A program made the translations under genes and the position numbers. From Acanthamoeba lenticulata (lineage: Eukaryota > Discosea > Longamoebia > Acanthamoebidae), in contig NAVB01001848.1 in assembly GCA_002179805.1 (NCBI GenBank), positions 1-13,453 of the forward strand: DNA of 13,453 nucleotides. The letters are read 5' to 3'. How positions within the stretch are numbered: the first letter of the stretch is position 1; each line of letters begins with the position of its first letter. The notes under the pieces are model-generated. The model was not told the DNA's origin. It ran no database searches and worked only from the letters and a program-made list of their open reading frames with translations. Below, piece by piece: positions 1 through 8,636 of this stretch.

Positions 1-66
1 GTTAGAATAAACACATCTATGTCATCTCCTCCCACTCGCGCCCAAGGACTGGGGGGGGGGCAGTAC

Positions 67-1494
67 CTCGCCGAGGGCAACCAGACAAAGGGCGCGGCGC
101 AGTCGCGCCAACCACCAGGTAGGTGCCAAGGCCACCGCCATGTCCGCGTCTCGCTGTTTAGTAGACGCGAGAGTTAACGGAAGGAAGGGTTTCCCAGAGA
201 GTTGGGGGGGGGGGGCGTACGAGAGCGTCAGGCAGGTGGCCCAGTCGCGTGAGCATGGCGCATCGGCGTAGGTGCAGGTAGGGAAGGGTCCCGTCCACTG
301 CCAGCGCCTCCCCATAGCGCTCTGCGGCCACAGCAAACTCTGCAGACCCAACCTCAGTCATCCGAGGGTTGAAAGCCGCATGGCCAAGCGGTGGCGCGTG
401 CGCTGCTGGGGGCGGGGGGGGGGGAAGATGATCCATACCGCCTCTGTGCGCGGCATCTTCGGCCATCTTGACAAAGGTGCTCACTAGGCGGCGCTGTTGA
501 TCAAGTTGGGCTGGTGGTTGAGGCAAGAGTGTGTAGGGTTCATCTGTGAAGGCGGCCGGGCGTTGGACCAGCCACGACAGTGGCAGGCAATGAGCTCCAG
601 AACGGGAGACAAGTCCTCCAGCGCGCAGCACCCACCTCACCGTAGCTTCGGCGCTGTGTACAGGGCCGCCCCTACCATCACCACCACCATCATGATGATG
701 ATGATGATGATGATTCTCATCGTCATCGTCACGGCCATCTGCTCGCGCCAGAAAAGTAGAAAGGGGTGAGAGGGCGGATCCAACACCGTTTTTTAACAAC
801 AAAACAGTTACTGCATCAAAATGTCTATAGGTGTATGTGCGGAGAAGGGGGAGGGAAGGGGGTACGAGGAAATGAGGGGCAGCAGGCCAAAATAGCCTGG
901 CGCAGCTGGGACGAGAGGGTCGCCCTCGACATGGAGGCATCCAGCGCGACATTGAAGTATTGGTGCTGCTGCTGCTGCTGCAGCTCAGCGCCTTCCGGCT
1001 GTTGAGGCGCAGCCTCGAGAGGCGAAGCAGCCAGCCGAATCCGGACGATCATGCCCCAGTTCATATCGACCGGGGACCCGCCTCCCGCCCCGCTTGCTCC
1101 TCCCGGAGGAGGAGGAGGAGGCCTCCCCGCGCGCACGCAGGGGGCGGACAAGGAGGAGTAGGGGGAATAGGAATAGGAGGAGGGATAAGAGGAGGAATAG
1201 GAGGCGGCGGAAGAAGGCGAATGCGAAGGGGAGGAGGAGGAGTTGGACAGGACCGTCCTCCTGCTGGTGCTGGCGCTGGTGGATCGACGAGTGGCTGAAG
1301 GCGGTGTCAGCGTCGAAATCGGGCCCCTCTTGGTTTCACGCCCATGGGGATCCCCAACAACCCGCTCTCTCTTGTTCCCGTTGTCGTTGTCGTCGTTGTC
1401 GTGAGAATCACTACCACCGTCATCAACAACAGCAACCTTCTCCTCGTAGTTGCCCTCGCCATGGTACCAGGCGGGTCCCTCTTCCACCTCTTGA

Positions 1495-1525
<31 letters not shown>

Positions 1526-4220
1526 GCTCCCTTTCCTCTTCCTTTTCCTCCTCCTCACGACGGTCATCATCATCGTCATCGTCATCGTCATCGTCATCAC
1601 CCGCACATGATGAGCGCGGTTTCTCCTCCATGAAGGGCTGCTGCTGCTGCTGCTGATCCTCCTCTGGCGATGCTGATGGCGACGAGAATGATGATGATAA
1701 TAATGACGGTGACGATGGCGCTGGTGAAGAAGAAGAAGAAGAGGAAGGTGAGGAAGCGAAGTGCTTCTGCGAAACGGATTGCTGCGGAGGAGCGGGGCCC
1801 GTTATGCCTGACGACGACGATGATGATGATGCCGCCACCGGCTCTTCCTCCTCTTCCGCCTGTGCCTCCTCCTCCTCCTCCTCCTGATCGGCCTTACGCC
1901 CCTTCTTCTTATTAGTATTATGATCCTCCTCTTCCTCCTCCTCCGGGGGGGAGGAGGAGGAGGAATGCGGGAGCCTCCCGAGTCCTGCTGTCAGGGAGCA
2001 TGAGGAGGAGGAGGAGGAGGAGGAGGCGGCGGCGGCTGCGGTGGCGGATGATGATGGCGAGGGTAAGGACGATGATGATGACGATGAAGAGGATGATTCA
2101 GAATAAGTCTGTGGTGATGGTGGCGACGGCGGCGAACGCGATGGTGACGAGGACAATGAGTGCAAGGATGATGACGATAAGGAGGGCTGGACCTCCTCCT
2201 CGTCCTCCTGCAGCTCTTCTTCTCCTCCTCTTCCTTGGTGGTGGTGGAGTTCTTCTTCCTCTTCTTCCTCCTCCTCCTCTTGTTGTTGTTGTTGGTGTTG
2301 GTGTTGGGCTGGACTTGCCGCCCCCGTCGCCGCAGGGACAAGAGGATGAGAAGGAGGAGGAGGAGGAGGAGGAGAAGGGGAAGAGGCCAAAGCTAAGGCC
2401 AAGGGCGAGGCCCCAGCGGATACTAGTGGTGGTGGTGGTGGTGGTGATGATGATGAACAGGAGGGGCTGGAGGAGGAGGAGGAGTTGTGGTTGACGATCA
2501 AGGCGGGGGCGGACATACCGACGGAGTCTCCCCCACTACTACTACCACCACCACCAGAAGGAGGAGGAAGAAGAGAGACGAGTCGGGGCGAAGGAGGGCG
2601 ATCCTCATTGGGCGGCATCAGTGGTGGTGATGATGACAGCGACGGTGATGATGATGATGATGAGGGTGATGACGATGATGAGGCCAAGAGGAGGGAGCGG
2701 GGCGACACGCCAGCGGCGGCGGGAGGGAGAGGAGGGAGAGGCCCCGAGGGCGGTGTGCGGGTCCGGCCCCGAGGGGTGCGCGGGGAGGGGAGCAGCGGCA
2801 GATCATAGGACGAGGAGATCGGGATGGGGTTGCTCAGCTGCACGGTGGGCAGTGAAGCGGCCAGCTCCTTCTCGTGGGGCTTCTTGCCCTTCTGGCTGTT
2901 GTTGCTGGGATCCTTCTTGTTCTTGTTTTTGTTCTTTTTGTTGTTCTTATTCTTATTCTTCATCAATTTTGCCGACTCCCTGCCCCCGCCTGCGCTCTTA
3001 CCTGTGCTGCTGCTGCCGCTAGTAGAGGAGGAGGAGGAAGGGGAGGAGGAGGATGAGGACGACGACGACGAGATGTCGATGCTGGTGCGGTGCGGCGATG
3101 GCGGGGCCGTCGTGGTGAGGTCCGTCGCGCCGCCGGTACTGCTGTTGGGCGGAGTCGGAGTCGTAGTGGTGGCAGCCCGCTTGCTGCGGCGAGGTGGTGG
3201 GGCGACGGCGGCGGCGGTTTCTGGGGAGGACGACAAGACCAATGTAGACGATGACGATGACGACGGAGGCGAGCCGGGCGAAGAGAAAAGGCTCGGTGGT
3301 GAAGATGGGGAGGCGGAGGAGGAGGGAAGGGGTGCGACTTCTGAAGCGCGACGCGAGGGAGTGTCCAAAAGGAGCATGCCCAGCATGTCCATGCGCTTGC
3401 CCTTGCGCGAGGCGTTGGCCGCCTCTCGTTTAGCGGCGCGTTTGTCCTTCTTCTCCTTGTCGAGCCGCTGTTTCTCCTCCGACTCGCGTTCCTTAAAAAA
3501 GCGAATAAGCTCGCTCACTCCTGACCAGGGCGATCCCCTCGTCGAGCCCTTCCCGCTGCTGCTCCCACGTTCTTGCTTGGCGCCTTCTCCTCCTCCTCCA
3601 GCCCCTCGTGTGGGAGGTTGTGGTAGCCTTCGTTGGCCTCCGGGCCTCCCTCCCATCTGGTTTGTATGTATGGATGGATGGATGGATGGATGTATGCATG
3701 TACGTGTGTGTGTGTGGATGTGAAGGTCAGAAGTTTCTAGCAATCAAATTGTTTGATGGATGGATGGATGGATGGCTAGATAGATAGAGGGAGACACACG
3801 TGCCTGCGTAATGATGTCGGTCGTGGAGTAGCTCTTCGCCATTTCGCGGCCGCGTGGGACTTGGGTGGCCGGGCGGCTCTGCTGCTCGTGGCGAGGAGGA
3901 GGAGGAAGGGGCCGAGCAGAGGTGGAGGAGGAGGAGGAGGAGGGGGAGATGACAGCTTGTTGGCTGGTTTCTGATGGTAATGATGGCGGTGTTGGTAGTG
4001 GTGGGCATGGAGATGGCGCCGCCGAGGCTGATCGATGTGGCTGCTTGTGTGCCCGCAGTGTTTGGTGCTGGGTGGTGCGGGGCGAGATTGGTGAAGAGGC
4101 AGCGGCTGTGCGATCCGTTCGTGGAGGGGGCAGAGGCAGCGGACGACTCGCTCGTGTCGTACCGCCTGCCGAAGGGCCGCCCCGACTAGCCAACAGCTCT
4201 TCCCGAGGTGGGACGTCCAT
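67..4220 (-). CDS. TPR protein with a giant low-complexity Ser/Glu/Gln/Asp region; 3' end cut by the window
   Basis: Proposed exons (transcript order): 4220-3800, 3520-866, 810-439, 339-221, 153-67; the last intron begins at 66 (GTACTG) and its acceptor lies outside or cannot be fixed. All phases match. Start 4220 has an in-frame TAG ten codons upstream; the Met at 3842 (MAKSYSTTDIITQ) is an equally good start. For intron 1 a second solution exists (3797 to 3657). Near the N-terminus is a charged segment (VSELIRFFKERESEEKQ, then Lys/Arg-rich) that looks helical. Next come about 750 residues of homopolymers: Ser runs, twelve Asp, about ten Gln, about ten Glu, Pro runs and a Lys/Asn tract. A globular part follows from FNVALDASMSRATL onward, with a His7 run. 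After the 340-438 intron the joined segment AHRGEFAVAAERYGEALAVD, then LPDALRDADMAVALAP, reads as two TPR helix-turn-helix units, so a protein-protein adaptor (co-chaperone-like) is inferred. The function of the N-terminal part is not recognised. Gene existence is fairly sure; exact splicing of the long exon is less so. Confidence 0.6.
959..2810 (-). repeat. Trinucleotide-repeat-rich coding block of the TPR gene
   Basis: On the plus strand this block is dominated by GGA/GAG, GAT/GAC, CTG and CCT triplet runs: CTG at 961-980, CTG at 1501-1527, CAT/CGT at 1564-1598, CTG at 1638-1654 and GAG at 2000-2027. On the coding strand these give Gln, Asp, Ser and Glu tracts. The Asp12 tract mixes GAC and GAT codons, while most Ser tracts are near-pure TCC. 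Confidence 0.85.
3668..3787 (-). repeat. Two GGAT tetranucleotide arrays and a TAGA array in intron 1 of the TPR gene
   Basis: On the plus strand, (TGGA)n runs at about 3670-3692 and about 3755-3775. The second is followed by TAGA repeats (3775-3787), and a (GT)n run lies at 3704-3716. All fall inside the proposed intron 3521-3799, or in its shorter version 3657-3797. The short spaced repetition is a microsatellite, not an array of a mobile system. Confidence 0.85.
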
Positions 4221-4552
4221 TGCACCGGCGCGGAGGAGCCTCTAAAGAACCGTGAAAGTAAATTATACAAAATAAGAACGGGGAAGAGCCCTTGCGTCTG
4301 TGTAGGGAGTGGTCAACACGCTTAGTATGCCTTCCTTGCGGCCCTTCCCCCTTTTTTTTTCTTCTTTTTTTTAATTGTTCGAGGGAATGCTTGCGCCGCG
4401 GGGGGTGTTTGTTGTGTGGCGGTCCCCAAAAAAGCAACAGGGCGCCATTTCGGGACAAAAATATTTTAAAAAGAAATCGAAAAGGGAAAAGTAATTGGTG
4501 AAAAAAAATGAAAAATGAATACAGGAATAAATTAAACCAAACCAGTTCCTCG
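4221..4552. other. Intergenic spacer, 332 nt, between two head-to-tail minus-strand genes
   Basis: It should hold the Rab24-like 3' UTR and the promoter/5' UTR of the TPR gene. It is AT-richer than its surroundings, with T8 and T9 runs near 4352-4372 and A-rich stretches at 4441-4530. No RNA gene, TATA box or clear poly(A) signal could be assigned. No conserved ORF was recognised. Confidence 0.5.
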
Positions 4553-5961
4553 TCAGCACGTGCAGGAGCTGCCAGGCGCTGAGCCCAGGTGATGAGATCC
4601 GCCTGCTCCTCGTGCGCCCCCACCGTCATCCCTTTTTGGAAGAGGGGGGATGAAAAGGAAGGGGAGGAGGATGGGGGGGAGGGGATCATGTGTCAGTTCA
4701 GTGGTGATGAAGAGGGACGATACAAGTACCCCTCTCCGGTTTCCACCCAGCCAGAGACAATGTCGTCAAACAGCTGATCCACTCCGGCTCCCGTTTTGGC
4801 GGAGGTCTCGAATCTAACAGCACCCAGACAGTGGATCAGCTGTGAGACCAACTTCGAATGCGAGCGCACAGCCCCACCCCATCGGGGGGGGGGGACGGGA
4901 AGGGACGGGCCCGTGTTGCGTACACTCGTGCCTGGACCTGTCGGGCGTACTCCTCCACCACACTCACGTCAATGCCTCGGGAAAAGCTCCCGGAAGCCAC
5001 CAAATCGGCTTTGGTACCGACGATGTACCTGCATACCCCCTCCACCATTGATCTCAAAATAAGTTGTGCATTTCTCTCTTTCTGGACAGACAAAGAGGGG
5101 AGGGAACGAGAGAGAACGAAGGGAAAAGCAAGGAAGAGGCGAGAAAGGGTACACGGAACAATCCTGCTCGTTTGAGAGGAGCTCGTTGACCCAAAACTTG
5201 ACCTTGGTCCAAGTCTCTGGCTGCGTGAGATCAAAGCACACGCAGGCGGCCCGTGCTCCTCGGTAATAGAGCCGACTCATTGCCTCAAACCGCTCTGATA
5301 AGTCGCACCCGCAATCGAGCCAGCAAATAATCAATCAACTGACCATCACTGTCGATGACATGGAATTGTGCCGACAGTTTGTTTGGGGGGGGGGGGCTAG
5401 CCCGTGCTGGCGCCTGACGTACCAGCTCCTGCCGTGTCCCTGAGCCAACGGTTGCCATCCAAATAGATGAGTGGAGGAGGAGAAAGAGATACAGTGGTGA
5501 GGCACCAAACCAAAGCAAAGCAGAGTCGCTGGTCATTGATGACGAAGAAGACCAAGGGAGGCGGAGTGAGAGGGAGAGCTCACCAGACGCCGACAGTGAG
5601 AGGGCGATTTCCCCCCACATCAACCTTTTTCGCGCCGAAGGCGGCACCCACGGTCTGCACACGGGCGGCAGGCCACCGAGTGGTGTGTGGTTGTGTGTTG
5701 TTTGGCACGCTCTCGGTGTCTGTTCAGAAAGGGGGGGGGGGAAGAGGAAAGGGGTGCTTACAGGTGAGCTCATGTCATCGCGGAACTTGTCGTTGAGGTA
5801 GCGATCAACAAGACAAGTTTTGCCCACATTGCTTTGGCCTGTGTGGTAGTGTTCGTTGTGGGTGAGCTGAGATAGCAGCAAGTACTGCAAGAGGACCTGG
5901 GGAGTCACAGGGCCGAACCCAAAAAGACGACTTTGAGGTCGACGTTGGACATGTTGGCCAT
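4553..5961 (-). CDS. RAB24-like: Rab24-like small GTPase, eight exons, 205 aa
   Basis: Exons (transcript order): 5961-5919, 5838-5762, 5654-5584, 5439-5423, 5294-5153, 5028-4924, 4813-4730, 4631-4553; 618 nt with all phases consistent. Visible motifs: P-loop GQSNVGKT (residues 15-22), switch I PTVGAAF (40-46), G3 WDTAGAERF (64-72), [15 protein letters not shown] as in Rab switch II/helix 2, G4 written GTKAD (121-125) and G5 ETSAK (154-158). The TVGAAF, TKxD and non-Gln G3 features, and the length (human Rab24 is 203 aa), point to Rab24, a family linked to autophagosomes and late endosomes. Ala69 replaces the catalytic Gln of ordinary Rabs (Ser in human Rab24), so weak intrinsic GTP hydrolysis is inferred. 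The Gly/Ser-rich tail ends SSCTC, a CxC geranylgeranylation signal that appears only if the 4632-4729 intron is removed. Start: first ATG of the conserved N-terminus ([14 protein letters not shown]). The alternative is another divergent Rab such as Rab20. Confidence 0.9.
5423..5439 (-). other. 17-nt microexon carrying the Rab G3 motif DTAGA
   Basis: A CTCAG acceptor ends at 5440 and a GTACGT donor begins at 5422. The 17 bases supply the third base of Trp64, codons for Asp-Thr-Ala-Gly-Ala, and the first base of Glu70. Skipping it would shift the frame and delete the Mg2+/gamma-phosphate-sensing loop. Both flanking junctions restore the conserved [17 protein letters not shown] reading. Confidence 0.85.
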
Positions 5962-6316
5962 CTTCGTTTGTGTTTAGCTGCCGAAAGCAAATTCCCGTAA
6001 CGCTTTCTTCACATTTCCCGAATACCTTGGCCAAGAAGCAGAGTCGACAAGCTCGTAACGCTATTCTTGAGTTTCGCGTCCTCCTCGCCTTTCACAGCAT
6101 CACCCACCACAATCCATCCTCATTTCACCACCAGTCCTTCTACAGGGCTCACCATCCACAGACTTTCAAGTGAAATCAATCACTTCACACCTTGTTTATT
6201 GCTCTCCTTAATCAAGGTCTTCTGGAAACCACTTTAGAGCCTAGATTGGGAAGTGTGACCGTACCCACGTGATCTGAAACAGGTTATCTGTGAGAGAGAG
6301 AGAGAGAGAAGGCAAC
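5962..6316. promoter_or_regulatory. Shared divergent promoter region between the Rab24-like and PPTC7-like genes
   Basis: The 355-nt spacer lies between two divergent start codons, so both 5' UTRs and both promoters, or one bidirectional promoter, must be here. I see no TATA box. The plus-strand end carries an alternating GA tract (6292-6309) just upstream of the PPTC7 ATG. The middle (about 6090-6170) is CA/CC-rich. Confidence 0.6.
6292..6309 (+). repeat. (GA)9 microsatellite in the PPTC7-like 5' leader
   Basis: Perfect alternating GA, 18 nt, ending 7 nt before the start codon at 6317. It is complementary to the (TC)10 tract in intron 1 of the same gene. Confidence 0.9.
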
Positions 6317-8582
6317 ATGGCTACCTCCTCCTTCTCTCGTCTTGTGGGTGCGCCTTCGTCTTCACCGTTCGTAGCTGTGGCCGCATCACCTTCTGCAACG
6401 GCGCCGCCCAACGTGACAACAACAACCACCACCACTACGACAGCTGCCAGCTCGCTCTTCGTTCTCAGCCCGAGCGTGGTCTGCTCGTCGTCTCACCACC
6501 GACGTGATGCTGCGCCCCTTGCCTTCACCACCTTGGGCCCTCTTACGACGTCGACACCCTCCAATTCGTCTTACTCGCTCTTCTCGAGTGGCAGCGGTTT
6601 CTTTCACTCTCGCTTCTTTGCGACGCCCTCTCCCGCTGCGCGGTTCTACGCATCGCCTGCCTCCGGTCATCGCCGCTACTCCTCTGGCGGCGGCGCTGGG
6701 GCTATTCTCGTGGGAGCAGAGGCCGAGGACGATGGCCGTTCTGCTTCCTCAGCACAACTACCCCCTTCTTCCTCTGCGGCGAGCGATGGTGGCGGTACAC
6801 ACCCTCCCTCCCCTTTCTCTCTCTCTCTCTCTCTCGTCACTCTCCTGGCTTGTTGAGGAAGAAGAGGACCTCGAGGCTTCCATTGCAAGGGAAGGGAAGG
6901 GAAGGGAATGGCGAAACGTTCGGGGAGGAGGAAGAGCAGGAAGAACGCGGAGGGAGCTTACTTGCTGCGGCATTTTTGGTGGGTGGATGGGGGGTGGCGG
7001 TGGTGGCAGGCGCCTGGACGGGCCTCCGACTGGCGTCAGGAGCACACATGATTCCCCACCCTGAGAAGCGACACAAGGTTTGGCCCCCCCCCCACTCCTC
7101 TCCTTTACTTCACACGCGTGCGGTTATACTATGACTATGACTATGACTAGTATTCCGTTTTAAGCTGCTACTGTTAGTACTACTAGTAGTAGTAGTATTA
7201 TTTTTGAAATTAACAAAAGATCCATGTTGATACCGTGGCACTCCTGTGTATGATAAATCTTCACGTGTTGTTGACTTTTTATATTTATATATATTTATGG
7301 GTGTAAACCTATTGTTGTTGTTGTTGTTCTTGTTTGGGGTGGGTGTGGTGGATGGCGGATGGGTGCAGGGGGGCGAGGACGCCTACTTCCTGAGCGAGGA
7401 TGGCCAGGTGCTGGGGATCGCTGACGGCGTGGGCGGGTGGGCCCTTTCTGGCGTGGACTCGGGTCTTTACTCCAAGAGCCTCATGGCCGGTAAGACTCGG
7501 CTTTCTCCTCCTCCTCCTCCTCCTCTTCATGAGCCGTGCACGGGCTCCTCCTCATCCGTTTGGCAAACGTGTGCTGCGTGTCTGGCCCACAGAAGCCAAG
7601 AAGGCGGTGGAAGCGGCCAAAACGGCAGGCGTCCACCCGACCCGGGCAACGGACATTATGCAGAAAGCCTACGACCACACCAAGCACCTCGTGGGCTCCT
7701 CCACCGCAGTGGTACGTTTGTGTGTATGTGTATGTATGTGTGTTGTGTGTTGTGTGTAGGTGGGGGTGCTTTGGAGGAATGGGGGGGGGGGAAGTGGGTG
7801 AGTGTGGTGGCGTGCGTGTGAGTGTACCCGTCAACAACTGTGCAACATACGTGAAAAGTGGGCGCGCGATTCTCCAAAACCCTCAAATAACAAAAAACAA
7901 AAAACAACAAACAAAAAAACAAACGTAAATACTAATACTGTTAATAATACTAATAAACAACAACATGTCGGTCTACCAGATACTGATGGCGGAGGGCCAA
8001 ACGATCAAGTACTCGAACCTGGGGGACTCGGGGTTCATGGTGATCCGGGGCGGCGAGGTGGTGTTCCGCACGCGGGAGCAGACGCACGCGTTCAACACGC
8101 CCTACCAAATCGGCACCGGCGGGGACCACCCTACCGACGCCGAGGAGGGGCGAGTCACGCTGCAGGAGGGCGACACCATCGTGCTCGGCACCGACGGCCT
8201 CTTTGACAACCTCTTCGACGAGCAGATCGTGGAGCTCGTCAAGCGGGGCCGAGCTGACCACCGCGATGCTGCTGAGGTGGCCGAGATGATCGCTCGACAG
8301 GCCCACAAGGCCGGCAGTCTCACCTCTGGCGAGGTCCCCTTTGGCAAGGCGGCCCGGCGCTACGGCTACCACTTTGAAGGCGGCAAGATGGACGACATCA
8401 CCGTCGTTGTCTCCTTTGTCTCCTCTCCTCCTGCCTCCTCGCCCTCGGCTCCCATCTCGCCCCCCGCGCCCAACAACAACAACAACTGCAGCAGCAGCAG
8501 CAGCGACAGCGACCGCAGTTGTTCCCACACCCCCAGCAGCAGCAACAGCAGCAGTAACTCGGCGCGCAAGGCCCGCTTCTGA
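6317..8582 (+). CDS. PPTC7-like: Mitochondrial PP2C-type protein phosphatase, PPTC7/Ptc7 family, 462 aa
   Basis: Exons: 6317-6794, 7010-7077, 7369-7489, 7593-7711, 7980-8582; 1389 nt, phases consistent. The first about 130 residues are Ser/Thr/Ala-rich with scattered Arg and Phe (HSRFFATPSPAARFYASP, then HRRYSSGG), typical of a mitochondrial presequence with a processing site near RRY-SS. The catalytic domain then follows: HMIPHPEKRHKGGEDAYF (about 171-189), the metal-binding DGVGGW (201-206), NLGDSGFMVIRGGEVV (275-290), TDGLFDN (333-339) and DDITVVV (400-406). These are the Mn/Mg-dependent phosphatase motifs in PPTC7 order. In yeast and animals this family dephosphorylates mitochondrial proteins, including coenzyme Q biosynthesis and mitophagy-related targets; the same role is inferred here. 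The C-terminal about 55 residues are an extra Ser/Asn/Pro tail. Start 6317 (CAACATGG) is preferred over anything in the GA repeat. The gene converges on the next one, 54 nt away. Confidence 0.93.
6816..6835 (+). repeat. (TC)10 microsatellite in PPTC7-like intron 1
   Basis: Twenty alternating TC bases, 22 nt after the intron 1 donor (GTACAC at 6795). An A/G-rich (GGGAA)n tract follows at 6889-6907 in the same intron. Confidence 0.9.
7130..7200 (+). repeat. Tandem ATGACT and TAG repeats in PPTC7-like intron 2
   Basis: About three ATGACT units (7130-7149) and a TAG/TAC cluster (7178-7199) lie inside the 291-nt intron 7078-7368, which also contains a C10 tract (7084-7093) and a (TTG)n run at 7312-7328. 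Nothing else is seen in this intron. Confidence 0.75.
7930..7954 (+). promoter_or_regulatory. Duplicated TACTAAT branch-point-like elements in PPTC7-like intron 4
   Basis: TACTAAT occurs at 7930-7936 and 7948-7954, 25 and 43 nt before the acceptor at 7979. Both match the TACTAAC-type branch site. The 3' half of the intron is A-rich rather than pyrimidine-rich, so these elements probably define the acceptor. Confidence 0.5.
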
Positions 8583-8636
8583 AGAAGACATTTCCGCAAC
8601 CCTCTTTGTTGTTATTATTATTGTCGGTGTTCTTGG
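8583..8636. terminator. 54-nt convergent 3' spacer
   Basis: It lies between the PPTC7-like stop (8580-8582, plus) and the solenoid gene stop (8637-8639, minus). It contains a TTATTATTATT run, which is AATAATAATAA on the minus strand and could act in 3' processing there. The two transcripts must overlap in their 3' UTRs or share this element. Confidence 0.45.

Noticed and set aside
49..66. An 18-nt intron (GTACTG, C10, AG) at the end of the TPR gene
   Set aside because: It is far shorter than any other intron here (55 nt or more), and the frame then stops after nine codons in the middle of a TPR. The acceptor is more likely beyond the window.
1991..2494. Arg/His/Thr- and Met/Val-rich frames in other registers of the repeat block
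   Set aside because: Trinucleotide repeats stay open in several frames at once. Only the minus-strand frame joins to the TPR exons.
2824..3723. 299-codon plus-strand frame with a hydrophobic Leu/Phe stretch, opposite the TPR gene
   Set aside because: It is the antisense of the Ser/Glu/Lys repeats. The Leu/Phe and Glu runs are complements of the Lys/Asn and Ser tracts, with no domain and no splice support.
3668..3787. Spaced short repeats resembling a CRISPR-like array
   Set aside because: They are uninterrupted 4-nt microsatellites inside a eukaryotic intron, without spacers.
4693..4813. Rab24-like stop at 4693-4695 as the true C-terminus
   Set aside because: It leaves no prenylatable cysteine. 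A phase-2 intron to 4631 gives a Gly/Ser tail ending CTC and a family-typical length.
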